64,000 bases of DNA, taken from positions 1 to 64,000 of the forward strand of contig NZ_SZYH01000002.1 of the NCBI RefSeq assembly GCF_005298175.1, read 5' to 3'. The stretch is from Marinobacter panjinensis (lineage in GTDB: Bacteria > Pseudomonadota > Gammaproteobacteria > Pseudomonadales > Oleiphilaceae). The first letter of the stretch is position 1. Each line of letters opens with the position of its first letter. The notes beneath the pieces are model-generated. The model ran no database searches. It saw only the letters and a list, made by a program, of their open reading frames with translations, and was not told the DNA's origin. Position numbers and translations under genes: made by a program. Shown one piece after another: positions 17,335 to 31,273 of this stretch.

Positions 17335-19083
17335 GTGAAGACATTGTCCGATCAGGGAAAGACAGCATCATGGGGCCAGCGACTGGCTGCCGGGCTTGGA
17401 GCCTGGCGGTATGGCACCGTGTTGGGTGTGTTTCTTCTGGTGGTAGGTGCCCTGGCGTGGCGGCTGGTTGATCTGCACGTAGTGGACAACGATTTCCTGA
17501 GAAAGCAGGGCGATGTAAGGACCATACGGGTAGAGAGTATCGATGCCCACCGGGGAGTTGTGACGGATCGCCATGGTGAATCGCTGGCGGTCAGCACGCC
17601 GGTTGAAACTATCTGGGCAAACCCGTCAGAGATAGACGCGGACGAGCCCGCGTTAACGAATGTCGCTCGATTGCTCGGCCTTAATGAGGCCAGGCTTCGG
17701 GAGCGCCTGCGCAAATATGCGGAGCGGGAGTTTGTCTATCTTCGCCGTAAACTGCAGCCGGAGACGGCAAGGCAGGTACTTGCCATGGGTATTCCGGGGT
17801 TGTACAGCCGTCAGGAATATCGTCGTTACTATCCGGCCGGAGAGGTCACCTCTCATGTTGTCGGCTTCACAAATATTGACGAAAGCGGTCAGGAAGGTAT
17901 AGAGCTGGCCTATAACGAGTGGCTGAGTGGCGAAAGCGGCCGCAAGCGGGTCCTCAAGGACAATCGTGGTCGGGTTATCAAGGACCTGACGCTGATCCGT
18001 GATGCTAGGCCTGGGCGCAATCTTGAACTCAGTATCGATTTGCGGTTGCAGTACCTCGCTTACCGAGAGCTGAAGGCCGTAGTAGGTGCCCATAATGCCA
18101 GGGGCGGAACGCTGGTGATGCTGGATGTGGATACCGGTGAAGTTCTGGCCATGGTGAATCAGGGGTCTTACAACCCTAATGACCGCACCCAGCTCAGTCC
18201 GGACCGGTTGCGGAACAAGGCGATTACCGACCTGTTTGAGCCCGGGTCGACCATGAAACCGGTTTCCATGGCAGCGGCGCTGGAGTCGGGAAAATTCAAG
18301 GCATCCAGCACCATTGACACAGCGCCGGGATATCGGCGTTTTGGTCGTTTTACCATCCGCGATCACCGGAATTATGGCGTGATCAGCCTGACCGACGTGA
18401 TTTCGAAATCGAGCAACGTCGGTATCAGCAAGATCGCTACCGAGTTGGGTGGCGACACCATAAGGGATCTTTATGCCCGTCTCGGGCTGGGGCAACCTAC
18501 GGGAATCGGGTTTCCCGGGGAAGCGGTTGGCGTGTTGCCGGCGCCACCGAAATGGCGGCCTGTTGAAGAAGCAACCCTGTCTTACGGCTATGGCATGAGC
18601 GTTAATGCTCTGCAGTTGGCGCAGGCGTACATGGTGCTGGCCAACGGCGGGATTCGCTATCCGCTAAGCCTTCTGAAAGCTGACGAGCAGCCTGTCGGGG
18701 AACGAGTTCTTTCCGAGGAAGTCTCATTCCAGATCAGGGAAATGTTGCGGGAAGTCGTGGAAAACGGCACAGGGAAGCGCGCGCAGCCGGGGTTTTATTC
18801 CGCCGGGGGCAAAACCGGAACTGTTCACCTGGTTGGCAAGGGCGGATATGAAGACAGCCAGTACAAGGCGATATTTGCCGGTATGGCTCCGATCGACAAT
18901 CCGAGAATTGTCACGGTGGTGGCTGTTGATGCTCCCCAGTCCGGAGAATATTACGGTGGCGAAGTGGCTGCACCGGTATTCGCCCGGGTGATGGGTGATG
19001 CGTTGCGGCTGCTGAACGTAAAGCCGGAACTGGAGCTGGGCGAGGCGGAAGAGCCGCGCCCGGCTTCCGGGGAGCGGGGTTAG
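17335..19083 (+). CDS. ftsI: Septal peptidoglycan transpeptidase (PBP3)
   Basis: 582 residues from GTG 17335. One N-terminal membrane span (about 27-47), a pedestal/dimerisation domain, and the transpeptidase domain with SxxK (Ser305-Thr-Met-Lys308), SSN (359-361) and KTGT (493-496). It cross-links septal wall together with FtsW. The start is uncertain: TTG 17344 is better spaced from TAAGGTGA and would remove three residues. Overlapping-operon context with ftsL (21 bases) and murE (4 bases). Confidence 0.95.
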   Translation: MKTLSDQGKTASWGQRLAAGLGAWRYGTVLGVFLLVVGALAWRLVDLHVVDNDFLRKQGDVRTIRVESIDAHRGVVTDRHGESLAVSTPVETIWANPSEIDADEPALTNVARLLGLNEARLRERLRKYAEREFVYLRRKLQPETARQVLAMGIPGLYSRQEYRRYYPAGEVTSHVVGFTNIDESGQEGIELAYNEWLSGESGRKRVLKDNRGRVIKDLTLIRDARPGRNLELSIDLRLQYLAYRELKAVVGAHNARGGTLVMLDVDTGEVLAMVNQGSYNPNDRTQLSPDRLRNKAITDLFEPGSTMKPVSMAAALESGKFKASSTIDTAPGYRRFGRFTIRDHRNYGVISLTDVISKSSNVGISKIATELGGDTIRDLYARLGLGQPTGIGFPGEAVGVLPAPPKWRPVEEATLSYGYGMSVNALQLAQAYMVLANGGIRYPLSLLKADEQPVGERVLSEEVSFQIREMLREVVENGTGKRAQPGFYSAGGKTGTVHLVGKGGYEDSQYKAIFAGMAPIDNPRIVTVVAVDAPQSGEYYGGEVAAPVFARVMGDALRLLNVKPELELGEAEEPRPASGERG

Positions 19084-19087
19084 GGTT

Positions 19088-20572
19088 ATGTGTATTACAT
19101 CACTCAGCACATTGTTGCAGGGAATCGCGCCGGTGCCATCGGTGTTTGATGTCACTATCCACGGCCTGAAGACCGACAGCCGGGAGGTCAGGGCCGGCGA
19201 TGCGTTTATTGCCCTGGCTGGCACCCGAACGCCCGCGGACCATTATATTGAACACGCAATCGTCGCCGGTGCCACCGTTGTCCTGCTCGAAGTGATGCAA
19301 GCAGACGAATGCCACGAGCATGAAGGTGCGCTAATTGTGCCGGTAACGGATTTACGGGCCCGGCTCGGGAAGATTGCAGACCGGTTCTTTGAACACCCGT
19401 CCCAGCGGTTGCGTCTGATAGGCGTGACCGGCACGAATGGCAAAACCTCGGTGAGTCACTATATCGCGACGCTGCTGCAGGAAACCGGCACCCCTTGCGG
19501 TGTAATTGGCACCGTTGGTTACGGCATGCCCGGTGCATTGCAGCAGGGCTCACACACGACTCCGGATGTTGTTCAGGTAAATCGCGTCCTGTCGAAGATT
19601 CTTGCACAGGGTGGGCGCGCTGCGGCAATGGAAGTGTCTTCCCATGCTCTTGATCAGGGACGCATCGATAATCTGACCATGACCGGGGCGGTTTTTACCA
19701 ATCTCACCAGGGATCACCTCGACTATCACGGGTCAATGGAGGCCTATGGTGCTGCCAAGGCCCGTCTATTTGAGCGTGAAGAGCTCCACTTTGCGGTGGT
19801 GAATTTTGACGATCCGTTCGGAAGACAGCTTTATGAGCAGCTTGAGGGAAAATGCGATCGTGTCCGTTACAGTCTGCACGAATCCCAGACCGAACTCTGG
19901 TTGACCGAATTCTCGCCATCCATCGACGGATTCACGGCCAGTGTTGATGGGCTTTGGGGCCGGTTCAAGATTTCCGCCCCGGTGCTGGGTAGCTTTAACG
20001 TCAGTAATATCCTGGCGGCGATGGCGGCGGTTCTTAGCCTCGGGGTGCCTGTTGAGCGGGTTCAGCGCGCTGTTGAACGGCTATCGCCGCCCCCCGGACG
20101 GCTGGAGTCATTCGCCGGCGCTAATGGTGTCCGTGTGGTTGTGGACTATGCCCATACGCCGGATGCCCTGAACAGCGCGCTTGCGGCGTTGCGTCCTCAT
20201 GTCGGTGGTCGGTTGTTCTGCGTTTTCGGCTGCGGCGGCGATCGCGACACTGGCAAGCGTCCGGAGATGGCGAGGGAAGCGGAAAAGGCAGCGGACGTAG
20301 TGATCGTGACCGATGACAATCCCCGTAGCGAGGACCCGGAAACCATTACGTCCGACATCGTGGCCGGGTTCAGCCATCCGGAGCAGGTAACCGTTATTCA
20401 TGACCGCGCTGAGGCCATCCGGCAGGCCGTTCACTCGGCCCTGCCTGGTGATATTGTCCTGATTGCCGGCAAGGGCCATGAAGCCTGGCAGGAATTGGCG
20501 GACCAGCGTATTCCGTTCAGCGATGCCGAACAGGTGAGGCACGCACTGTCACTGAACGGAGGTGTCGCATGA
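19088..20572 (+). CDS. murE: UDP-MurNAc-L-Ala-D-Glu:meso-DAP ligase
   Basis: 494 residues. The Mur ligase ATP motif is GTNGKTS (115-121), followed by the central domain (MEVSSHALDQGR, NLTRDHLDYHG) and the C-terminal domain with VVDYAHTPDAL. DNPRSEDP near residue 414 is the motif that selects meso-diaminopimelate over lysine, as expected for a Gram-negative wall. It overlaps murF by four bases. Confidence 0.97.
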   Translation: MCITSLSTLLQGIAPVPSVFDVTIHGLKTDSREVRAGDAFIALAGTRTPADHYIEHAIVAGATVVLLEVMQADECHEHEGALIVPVTDLRARLGKIADRFFEHPSQRLRLIGVTGTNGKTSVSHYIATLLQETGTPCGVIGTVGYGMPGALQQGSHTTPDVVQVNRVLSKILAQGGRAAAMEVSSHALDQGRIDNLTMTGAVFTNLTRDHLDYHGSMEAYGAAKARLFEREELHFAVVNFDDPFGRQLYEQLEGKCDRVRYSLHESQTELWLTEFSPSIDGFTASVDGLWGRFKISAPVLGSFNVSNILAAMAAVLSLGVPVERVQRAVERLSPPPGRLESFAGANGVRVVVDYAHTPDALNSALAALRPHVGGRLFCVFGCGGDRDTGKRPEMAREAEKAADVVIVTDDNPRSEDPETITSDIVAGFSHPEQVTVIHDRAEAIRQAVHSALPGDIVLIAGKGHEAWQELADQRIPFSDAEQVRHALSLNGGVA

Positions 20573-21960
20573 TGCAGTCGTTTTCTCTGACCGAAGCCCT
20601 GAGCTGGCTTGGCGCCACAGCGGCAGGGGCGAGCCTGGAAGGGCTGGTGTTCCGCGGGGTCTCCACCGACACGCGCAACATTGGCGCGGGTGACTTGTTT
20701 GTGGCATTGCGAGGCGAGAACTTTGACGGACATGACTATCTGGCGGCTGCCCAGAAGGCAGGTGCCGTGGCGGCGGTGGTGGACAAGGCCGATCCGGATC
20801 TGGCGCTTCCTCAGATACTGGTGCCAGACACTATAGATGCACTGGCAAAACTGGCAGCGGGTAACCGTAACGTCAGCTCGGCACGGTTTGTGGCCATCAC
20901 CGGTAGCAGTGGCAAAACCACGGTACGGGAAATGGTCGCTGCCATCCTCTCCCGTGTGGGCAACACCCTGGCAACCGAAGGCAATCTTAACAATCACATC
21001 GGTGTTCCCCTGACCCTGTTCCGGCTGGCTCCTGAACATGAGTACGGCGCAATCGAGCTGGGCGCCAGCGGTCTGAATGAAATTGCCCATACCGTGAACA
21101 TTGTTCGTCCGGATGTATCGATCCTGACCAATGCCGGGCAGGCCCATCTCGAGGGTTTCGGTGGCTACGACAATATCGTGCTTGCCAAGGGTGAAATCAT
21201 TGATGGTGTCGCACCGTCCGGCCTGGTCGTGCTCAACCGGGATGATCCGGCTTTTGAAAAATGGCAACGGCGAGCCGGCGAACGCCGGGTTGTTGGTGTA
21301 AGCAAGCAGGCCGGCGCCGGTGGAGACTACTTTTCCGACGGTGTCCGTGATGATGGAAGTTCGCTTGCTTTTAGGGCTTGTGGTCCCGGGGGCTGGGCCT
21401 GTGATGTAAGCCTGTCGTTACACGGCGAGCACAACATTACCAATGCACTGCTGGCAATCGCGGCCGCACGTGAACTGGGTGCCAGTGATGACGCGGTGCA
21501 GCAGGGGCTGGCGTCAGTCCAGGCGGTAAAGGGGCGCCTGCAGATTCTTGAGCTGTCGTCAGGATTAACGGTCATTGATGACAGCTATAACGCCAACCCT
21601 GCGTCGATAAAAGCGGCGCTTGGCGTGTTGGCAGCGCTTCCTGCCAGCCGCGTTGCGGTTCTGGGCGCCATGGCGGAGCTGGGCCCCGACAGCCTCGCGC
21701 TGCACCGGGAAGTCGGTGAGTTTGCCAGGACCATGGGTATCGAGCGCCTGCTGGTCGTGGGTGATGGCTGTGAAGGATACGTTGAAGGGTTCGGGGATGC
21801 CGCTGAGGTGTGTGCGACCCATGATGACGCTGTGCGTCGTCTGTTTGAGGGGCCTGCCGATTCACTGACGGTACTGGTCAAGGGTTCTCGCAGTTCTGCC
21901 ATGGATCGCGTGGTGGAGGGAATAAAAGAAAAGGTGGGTAACGCATGCTGCTCTGGCTGA
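20569..21960 (+). CDS. murF: UDP-MurNAc-tripeptide:D-Ala-D-Ala ligase
   Basis: 463 residues. ATP motif [11 protein letters not shown] (about 107-117), [12 protein letters not shown], and the C-terminal [13 protein letters not shown] that marks MurF. It adds D-Ala-D-Ala to complete the UDP-MurNAc-pentapeptide. ATG 20569 overlaps the murE stop (ATGATG; the second ATG at 20572 is equally possible). The end overlaps mraY by 16 bases. Confidence 0.97.
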   Translation: MMQSFSLTEALSWLGATAAGASLEGLVFRGVSTDTRNIGAGDLFVALRGENFDGHDYLAAAQKAGAVAAVVDKADPDLALPQILVPDTIDALAKLAAGNRNVSSARFVAITGSSGKTTVREMVAAILSRVGNTLATEGNLNNHIGVPLTLFRLAPEHEYGAIELGASGLNEIAHTVNIVRPDVSILTNAGQAHLEGFGGYDNIVLAKGEIIDGVAPSGLVVLNRDDPAFEKWQRRAGERRVVGVSKQAGAGGDYFSDGVRDDGSSLAFRACGPGGWACDVSLSLHGEHNITNALLAIAAARELGASDDAVQQGLASVQAVKGRLQILELSSGLTVIDDSYNANPASIKAALGVLAALPASRVAVLGAMAELGPDSLALHREVGEFARTMGIERLLVVGDGCEGYVEGFGDAAEVCATHDDAVRRLFEGPADSLTVLVKGSRSSAMDRVVEGIKEKVGNACCSG

Positions 21961-23030
21961 CAGAGGCTCTTTCACAATATTTTTCCGCGCTGACGGTTTT
22001 CCAGTACCTCACGGTCCGGGGCATCTTCGGTGTGCTGACAGCGCTGCTGATTTCACTGCTGATCGGGCCGTTCATGATTCGCAAGCTGAGCCAGTACCAG
22101 ATTGGCCAGGCCATTCGTGACGATGGGCCGCAGACGCACCTGAGTAAAGCAGGTACGCCGACGATGGGGGGAGCGTTGATCCTGGTGGCTGTGGGTGTCA
22201 GTTCACTGCTATGGGCCGACCTGAGTAATCGGTATGTCTGGGTCGCGATTCTGGTAACCCTGTTCTTCGGGGCAATTGGCTGGGTCGATGATTATCGCAA
22301 AGTGGTAGAGCGCAACCCTCGCGGCCTACCGGCCCGCTGGAAGTATTTCTGGCAATCTGTGATTGGTGCCGCGGCGGCGATAGCACTGTTTATGAGCTCG
22401 TCGTTGCCTCAGGAAACGTCGCTCTATGTGCCGTTCCTCAAAAACGTGTCGCTGACCCTGGGGCCGGTGCTGTTCATCCTGTTGAGTTATTTCGTGATTG
22501 TTGGCAGCAGTAACGCGGTGAACCTCACCGACGGCCTCGACGGTCTGGCCATTATGCCAACGGTTATGGTTGCAGCGGCCCTGGGCATCTTCGCTTATGT
22601 TTCTGGCCATGCGCAGTTCGCCGACTACCTGCTGATTCCTCACTTGCCGGGCACCGGCGAACTGATTGTTTTCTGTGGTGCATTGGTGGGCGCGGGGCTG
22701 GGTTTCCTGTGGTTCAACACCTATCCGGCGCAGGTATTCATGGGCGACGTGGGTGCCCTGGCTCTGGGCGCGGCCCTGGGTGTTGTGGCGGTCATTGTCA
22801 GGCAGGAGATTGTGCTTTTCATCATGGGCGGTGTGTTCGTGATGGAAACTGTCTCCGTGATTCTGCAGGTGGCGTCTTTCCGGCTGACCGGCCGGCGGAT
22901 ATTCCGCATGGCGCCATTGCACCACCACTTTGAACTGAAAGGCTGGCCCGAGCCGCGCGTTATCGTGCGCTTTTGGGTCGTTACCGTTGTTCTTGTACTG
23001 GTTGGCCTCGCCAGCCTGAAACTGAGATAG
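21945..23030 (+). CDS. mraY: Phospho-MurNAc-pentapeptide transferase (lipid I synthase)
   Basis: 361 residues with about ten membrane spans. Conserved loops are [16 protein letters not shown], the catalytic [27 protein letters not shown] and [13 protein letters not shown] near the C-terminus. It transfers phospho-MurNAc-pentapeptide to undecaprenyl phosphate at the inner membrane. The start overlaps murF, and murD begins 14 bases after the stop. Confidence 0.98.
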   Translation: MLLWLTEALSQYFSALTVFQYLTVRGIFGVLTALLISLLIGPFMIRKLSQYQIGQAIRDDGPQTHLSKAGTPTMGGALILVAVGVSSLLWADLSNRYVWVAILVTLFFGAIGWVDDYRKVVERNPRGLPARWKYFWQSVIGAAAAIALFMSSSLPQETSLYVPFLKNVSLTLGPVLFILLSYFVIVGSSNAVNLTDGLDGLAIMPTVMVAAALGIFAYVSGHAQFADYLLIPHLPGTGELIVFCGALVGAGLGFLWFNTYPAQVFMGDVGALALGAALGVVAVIVRQEIVLFIMGGVFVMETVSVILQVASFRLTGRRIFRMAPLHHHFELKGWPEPRVIVRFWVVTVVLVLVGLASLKLR

Positions 23031-23044
23031 GGAAGCAAAGCACC

Positions 23045-24385
23045 ATGGGTGTCATCGTTTCAGATCGTCGTACGCTGGTCGTAGGGCTCGGTAAAACCGG
23101 GCTCTCCTGCGTACGCTATCTGATCGAAAAAGGCCGCGACGTTGCCGTGGCCGACAGCCGCGTGGCGCCTCCCGGTCTGGACGAACTGACTGCCGGTTGG
23201 CCAGAGCTGCCCGTGTACCTGGGTGATTTTGATCCGCAGGTTTTCGCCGGTTTCAACGAGCTGGTGGTGAGCCCGGGTATCAGCATCGCAGAACCTGCTA
23301 TCCGCCATGCCGCGGAACAGGGTGCGACCATCCGTGGTGATATTGACCTGTTCTCAGAAGCGGCAGACGCACCGATTGTTGCCATTACCGGCTCCAATGG
23401 CAAAACCACGGTGACCACCCTGGTGGGAGAAATGGCCAGAGCAGCCGGTCGCCATGTGGAAGTAGGGGGCAACATTGGCACCCCGGCGCTGGACCTGCTT
23501 GGTCGCGGCGCGGATCTGTATGTACTGGAGCTATCAAGTTTTCAGCTTGAAACCACCCGTGAGCTCAATGCTCTGGCGGCGACCGTGTTGAATGTCAGCG
23601 ATGACCATATGGACCGCTATCCCACCAAAATGGAGTATTTCCAGGCCAAGCAGCGGATTTTTAATGGCTGCAAGAATGCGGTGGTAAATCTCGATGATGC
23701 CCTGAGCACGCCGATGGCCAGAGACAGTCTCCGGTTCCTGTGCTTCGGGTTTCACCGGGTCAATCCGGATACCTTCAGTACCCGGGATGATGATGAGGGA
23801 ACCTGGATTACCTTCGGCTTCGAGAACCTGTTGTTGGCCGATGAGCTGGGCCTGATGGGTCGTCACAACATCAGTAACGTGATGGCTGCGCTGGCGCTGG
23901 GACATGCTGCCGGTCTGCCGATGGATGTGATGCTGGAGACTGCGCGGAATTTCAGAGGACTGCCGCACCGCTGTGAGTTCGTCCGGCGGGTTGCTGATGT
24001 GGATTACATCAATGACTCCAAGGGCACCAATGTGGGTGCCACCGTGGCTGCCATTGAAAGCCTGGCGCCGGCCGACGGGAAAGTTGTTCTTATCGCCGGT
24101 GGTGAAGGCAAGGGTGCCGATTTCTCGCCGCTGGCGGAACCGGTCGCGGCCCATTGCAGAGCCGTGGTTCTGATAGGCACGGACGCCGGGCTTATTGCAG
24201 CTGTCCTTGGTAGTCAGATCGGGATTGTTCATGCCGCCACTATGGAGGATGCAGTCCATAAGGCAGCAGATCTGGCAGAGCCGGGGGACAGGGTGCTGTT
24301 GTCACCGGCCTGTGCCAGTTTCGACATGTTCCGCGACTACAGTGATCGCGGCGACAGTTTCCGTAATCAGGTGGAGGGGTTGTGA
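23045..24385 (+). CDS. murD: UDP-MurNAc-L-alanine:D-glutamate ligase
   Basis: 446 residues from ATG 23045 (GGGAAGCAAAGCACC upstream). An in-frame extension to 22973 lies within mraY and is not MurD-like. The N-terminal domain has VVGLGKTGLSCVRYL; the ATP motif is GSNGKTTVTTLV; NVSDDHMDRYPTK and the C-terminal domain NDSKGTNVGATVAAIE and LLSPACASFDMF follow. It adds D-glutamate in muropeptide assembly. Confidence 0.97.
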   Translation: MGVIVSDRRTLVVGLGKTGLSCVRYLIEKGRDVAVADSRVAPPGLDELTAGWPELPVYLGDFDPQVFAGFNELVVSPGISIAEPAIRHAAEQGATIRGDIDLFSEAADAPIVAITGSNGKTTVTTLVGEMARAAGRHVEVGGNIGTPALDLLGRGADLYVLELSSFQLETTRELNALAATVLNVSDDHMDRYPTKMEYFQAKQRIFNGCKNAVVNLDDALSTPMARDSLRFLCFGFHRVNPDTFSTRDDDEGTWITFGFENLLLADELGLMGRHNISNVMAALALGHAAGLPMDVMLETARNFRGLPHRCEFVRRVADVDYINDSKGTNVGATVAAIESLAPADGKVVLIAGGEGKGADFSPLAEPVAAHCRAVVLIGTDAGLIAAVLGSQIGIVHAATMEDAVHKAADLAEPGDRVLLSPACASFDMFRDYSDRGDSFRNQVEGL

Positions 24386-25587
24386 TGCATGCAAATCTGT
24401 CTCTCCCCGGTCATCAAGGCCTGTTCCGTGACCTGCGCCCGTTGCCGTTGCTGATTATCTGTTCCGCGGCATTGCTGGTGGTTGGCATTGTGATGATTTC
24501 ATCCGCCTCCATGGATATGGCAGCGGAAACCATGGGTAACAGTTACCACTACGTGATCCGGCAGCTGATCTTTGCCGGCATTGGCTGTGTGTTCGCCCTG
24601 GTTGCGGTGAATGTACCGATCTCCTGGTGGGAGCGCAGTGGCTGGCTTTTGCTGGGTATCGGGCTGTTGTCACTGTTGTTGGTGTTGACGCCACTGGGCC
24701 GCACGGTAAACGGCTCCACCCGCTGGATTTCTTTCGGTCTCTTTAACGTGCAGGTGTCGGAGATCGCAAAGCTGTGTCTGATCGCCTACCTGGCGGGCTA
24801 CGTGGTGCGCCGGCGGGAAGAGCTTCTGAATACCTGGGCAGGCTTTCTGAAGCCACTCGGTGTGCTTGGTATTGCCTCAGTGCTGCTGGTTATCGAGCCT
24901 GATTTCGGGGCCACGGTGGTACTTGTGGCGGCGGCTGCCGGCATGATTTTCCTGAGCGGGGTTCGCCTGAGCCGCTTTATGCCATTGATTGGCGTGCTGG
25001 TGGTCATGGGGGCGGTACTGGTGTTTACCCAGCCCTACCGTTTGAAGCGGGTTGTCAGCTATCTCGATCCCTGGAAGGACCAGTTCGATACCGGCTACCA
25101 GCTTACCCAGTCGTTGATTGCTTTTGGTCGCGGCGAATGGGCCGGCACGGGCCTTGGCAATTCGGTGCAGAAGCTGTTTTACCTGCCCGAAGCCCATACC
25201 GACTTTATCTTCGCCATCATCGCCGAAGAGTTCGGATTGCTGGGATCGCTCATTGTGCTGGGGCTTTTCACCGTTCTGGTGGTCACAGGATTCGTGATTG
25301 CCAGAAAGGCAGAGAAGGCCGGGATGCCGTTCGCCGCGTGTTTCTCCTACGGAATCACCCTGCTGATCGGTTTGCAGGCCAGCATCAATATGTCCGTCAG
25401 CACCGGGCTGCTGCCCACCAAGGGGCTGACACTGCCTCTGGTGAGTTATGGCGGATCAAGCCTGATGATTACCGCCGTCTGTATTGGTGTGTTGGCACGG
25501 GTGGAAATGGAACGGCTTGATCGTGAAAGAGTCGCCAGCGAGAAGTCCCGTAAACCGGCAGCCAGGGGAGGTGCGGTTTATGACTGA
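24385..25587 (+). CDS. ftsW: Lipid II glycosyltransferase / division protein FtsW
   Basis: 400 residues of the SEDS family with about ten membrane spans. ATG 24385 shares a base with the murD stop (TGATG), with GTGGAGGGG upstream; GTG 24382 would add one residue. Typical SEDS pieces are STRWISFGLFNVQVSEIAKL, the catalytic-loop region DPWKDQFDTGYQLTQSLIAFGRG, LPEAHTDFIFAIIAEEFG and PLVSYGGSS. It polymerises septal glycan with FtsI. Confidence 0.97.
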   Translation: MHANLSLPGHQGLFRDLRPLPLLIICSAALLVVGIVMISSASMDMAAETMGNSYHYVIRQLIFAGIGCVFALVAVNVPISWWERSGWLLLGIGLLSLLLVLTPLGRTVNGSTRWISFGLFNVQVSEIAKLCLIAYLAGYVVRRREELLNTWAGFLKPLGVLGIASVLLVIEPDFGATVVLVAAAAGMIFLSGVRLSRFMPLIGVLVVMGAVLVFTQPYRLKRVVSYLDPWKDQFDTGYQLTQSLIAFGRGEWAGTGLGNSVQKLFYLPEAHTDFIFAIIAEEFGLLGSLIVLGLFTVLVVTGFVIARKAEKAGMPFAACFSYGITLLIGLQASINMSVSTGLLPTKGLTLPLVSYGGSSLMITAVCIGVLARVEMERLDRERVASEKSRKPAARGGAVYD

Positions 25588-26657
25588 CAAACGGCGCTTT
25601 CTGATGATGGCCGGGGGCACCGGCGGACATGTGTTTCCGGCCCTGGCAACAGCCAGGAACCTCCAGGAGAAAGGCCATGAGGTGTTCTGGCTCGGTTCCA
25701 GGGGCGGCATGGAAGAGCGATTGATTGGTGACACCGACATACCACTGTCGCTGATCCAGGTTTCAGGGTTGCGGGGCAAGGGCCGGCTGGCGTTGTTGAT
25801 GGCGCCATTCCGACTGATGCGGGCACTGGGGCAGGCTTTTACGGTTGTCCGTGGCATTCGCCCCCACTGTGTGATCGGGATGGGTGGGTTCGTGACCGGC
25901 CCGGGTGGTGTTGCTGCCTGGCTCACCAAGGCGCCACTGGTGATTCATGAACAGAATGCCATTGCCGGCATGACTAACAGAATTCTGGTGCGCTTTGCCA
26001 CCACGGTGCTTGAGGCCTTTCCCGGCAGTTTCGGCGCAGATGTGGTAACCCGGTGCACCGGCAATCCGGTGAGGCAGGATCTGGCTGCACTCCCGGAACC
26101 GGAACAGCGGATGGCGGGCCGCGCCGGTGCGCTCAGATTGCTGGTGGTTGGAGGCAGCCTGGGTGCCCAGGTCTTTAACCGCACGTTGCCCGCTGCGCTG
26201 GCGAAGATGCCTGAAGCCGAGCGCCCGACGGTGCGCCACCAGTGTGGTGAAAAGAATGTAGAGGAAGCCCGAGAAGCGTACAGCGAAAACGGTGTGGAAG
26301 CCTCTGTAGAGCCCTTTATCAAGGACATGGCCGAGGCCTATGGCTGGGCGGATATTGTGCTGTGCAGGGCAGGGGCGCTGACCGTTTCCGAGCTGTGCGT
26401 CGCAGGTGTTGGAGCGGTTCTGGTGCCGTTTCCCCACGCCGTGGACGATCACCAGACAAAAAACGCACAGCAAATGGTCAACGCCAAAGGCGCGATCCTG
26501 GTGCCACAGCCAAAGCTGTCGGCGGATCTGTTGGCGGAAACCCTGGCGGATCTCGGAAAGGATCGCAGCCGGATTATCGATATGGCGAAGGCGGCAAAGA
26601 CGCTGGCCCGCCCTGATGCAACGGAGAGAGTCGTGAATTACTGTCTGGAGGCTGCCA

Positions 26658-26665
<8 letters not shown>
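25580..26665 (+). CDS. murG: UDP-GlcNAc:lipid I GlcNAc transferase (lipid II synthase)
   Basis: 361 residues from ATG 25580, overlapping ftsW by eight bases; the frame open to 25484 is within ftsW and ignored. GT-B fold with the glycine-rich loop [53 protein letters not shown] and the acceptor region [15 protein letters not shown]...[15 protein letters not shown]. It makes lipid II at the cytoplasmic face. Confidence 0.97.
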
Positions 26666-29902
<3,237 letters not shown>

Positions 29903-29938
29903 CAACGCTAATTTCAGACCTACGGTTTGGTGGAATAC

Positions 29939-31174
29939 ATGTCATCGGTTGAAACGGAAAACATGATTGTCGGCCTCGATATCGGAACCTCGAAAGTGGT
30001 TGCGATTGTCGGCAAACGCAAAATGGACGGGACCATTGAGGTCGTAGGTATCGGGTCCAACCCGTCCCGCGGGCTCAAGCGTGGGGTGGTGGTCAATATC
30101 GAAACCACCGTCCAGGCGATACAGCGAGCAGTGGAAGAAGCGGAGCTGATGGCAGGATGCCGTATTCATTCGGTGTATGCAGGCATTGCAGGCAGCCACA
30201 TCAAGAGTCTGAATTCCCATGGCATTGTCGCCATCCGCGACCGGGAGGTAACCCAGGCAGATATTGACCGGGTGATCGACGCAGCGCAGGCGGTGGCCAT
30301 TCCGGCGGACCAGAAAATTCTCCACATCCTGCCCCAGGAGTTCGTGATTGACAGCCAGGAAGGCATCAAGGAACCCATGGGCATGTCCGGTGTGCGCCTG
30401 GAGGCCAAGGTGCATCTGGTGACCTGTGCGGTAAACGCAGCCCAGAACATCGAAAAGTGCGTGAAGCGCTGCGGTCTGGAAGTGGATGACATCATTCTCG
30501 AGCAGTTGGCCTCCAGTCACGCCATCCTCACCGAGGATGAGAAAGAACTGGGTGTCTGCGTTGTGGATATCGGTGGGGGAACCACGGACATTGCGGTGTT
30601 TACCGGTGGTGCCATTCGCCATACGGCGGTGATCCCCATTGCAGGTGATCAGGTGACCAATGACATTGCCATGGCCCTGCGCACACCCACGCAGAATGCC
30701 GAAGAAATCAAGATCAAATACGCCTGCGCCCTGACACAGCTGGCCGGTGCGGACGAAACCATCAAGGTGCCCAGTGTGGGCGACCGGGCGCCGCGGGATC
30801 TCTCCCGCCAGGCCCTGGCTGAGGTGGTGGAACCCCGCTATGAGGAGCTGTTCACCCTGGTGCAGTCAGAACTTCGCCGTTCGGGATTTGAAGACCTGAT
30901 CCCGGCCGGCATCGTGATTACCGGCGGTTCCTCCACCATGGAAGGCGTGGTGGAACTGGCCGAGGAAATCTTCCACATGCCGGTAAGACTCGCCTGTCCG
31001 CAGAGGGTCTCCGGCATGACGGAGGTGGTCAACAACCCGATCTACGCCACCGGCGTGGGGTTGCTGATCCATGGCTTCCGCCAGATGGATCTGGGGCGGG
31101 CGCCGGCGCTTAAGGGTGAAGAAGCACCCACGCTGTTTGAGCGCATGAAAGCCTGGTTTACCGGTCATTTCTGA
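29939..31174 (+). CDS. ftsA: Cell division protein FtsA
   Basis: 411 residues from ATG 29939 (GGTGGAA just upstream; TTG 29927 is a less likely alternative). Actin fold: VGLDIGTSKVVAIVGK (phosphate 1), the 1C subdomain, VVDIGGGTTDIAVF (phosphate 2), and GIVITGGSSTMEGVVELAE (adenosine). The C-terminal amphipathic helix ERMKAWFTGHF is the membrane-targeting sequence. It tethers FtsZ to the membrane. Confidence 0.97.
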   Translation: MSSVETENMIVGLDIGTSKVVAIVGKRKMDGTIEVVGIGSNPSRGLKRGVVVNIETTVQAIQRAVEEAELMAGCRIHSVYAGIAGSHIKSLNSHGIVAIRDREVTQADIDRVIDAAQAVAIPADQKILHILPQEFVIDSQEGIKEPMGMSGVRLEAKVHLVTCAVNAAQNIEKCVKRCGLEVDDIILEQLASSHAILTEDEKELGVCVVDIGGGTTDIAVFTGGAIRHTAVIPIAGDQVTNDIAMALRTPTQNAEEIKIKYACALTQLAGADETIKVPSVGDRAPRDLSRQALAEVVEPRYEELFTLVQSELRRSGFEDLIPAGIVITGGSSTMEGVVELAEEIFHMPVRLACPQRVSGMTEVVNNPIYATGVGLLIHGFRQMDLGRAPALKGEEAPTLFERMKAWFTGHF

Positions 31175-31204
31175 CGGTCGCCAGTAGAAGACGTACACGA
31201 AGGT

Positions 31205-31233
31205 ATCTCGAAAATCATAATCTCGAAAAATCA
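31205..31233 (+). repeat. Short direct repeat in the ftsA-ftsZ spacer
   Basis: ATCTCGAAAATCA (31205-31217) is followed two bases later by ATCTCGAAAAATCA (31220-31233). The spacer is 99 bases; a promoter for ftsZ here is possible, but none is clear. Confidence 0.5.
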
Positions 31234-31273
31234 GTCTGGAAAAGGCTGATAAACAGCACGAAGGAGTAGGGGA

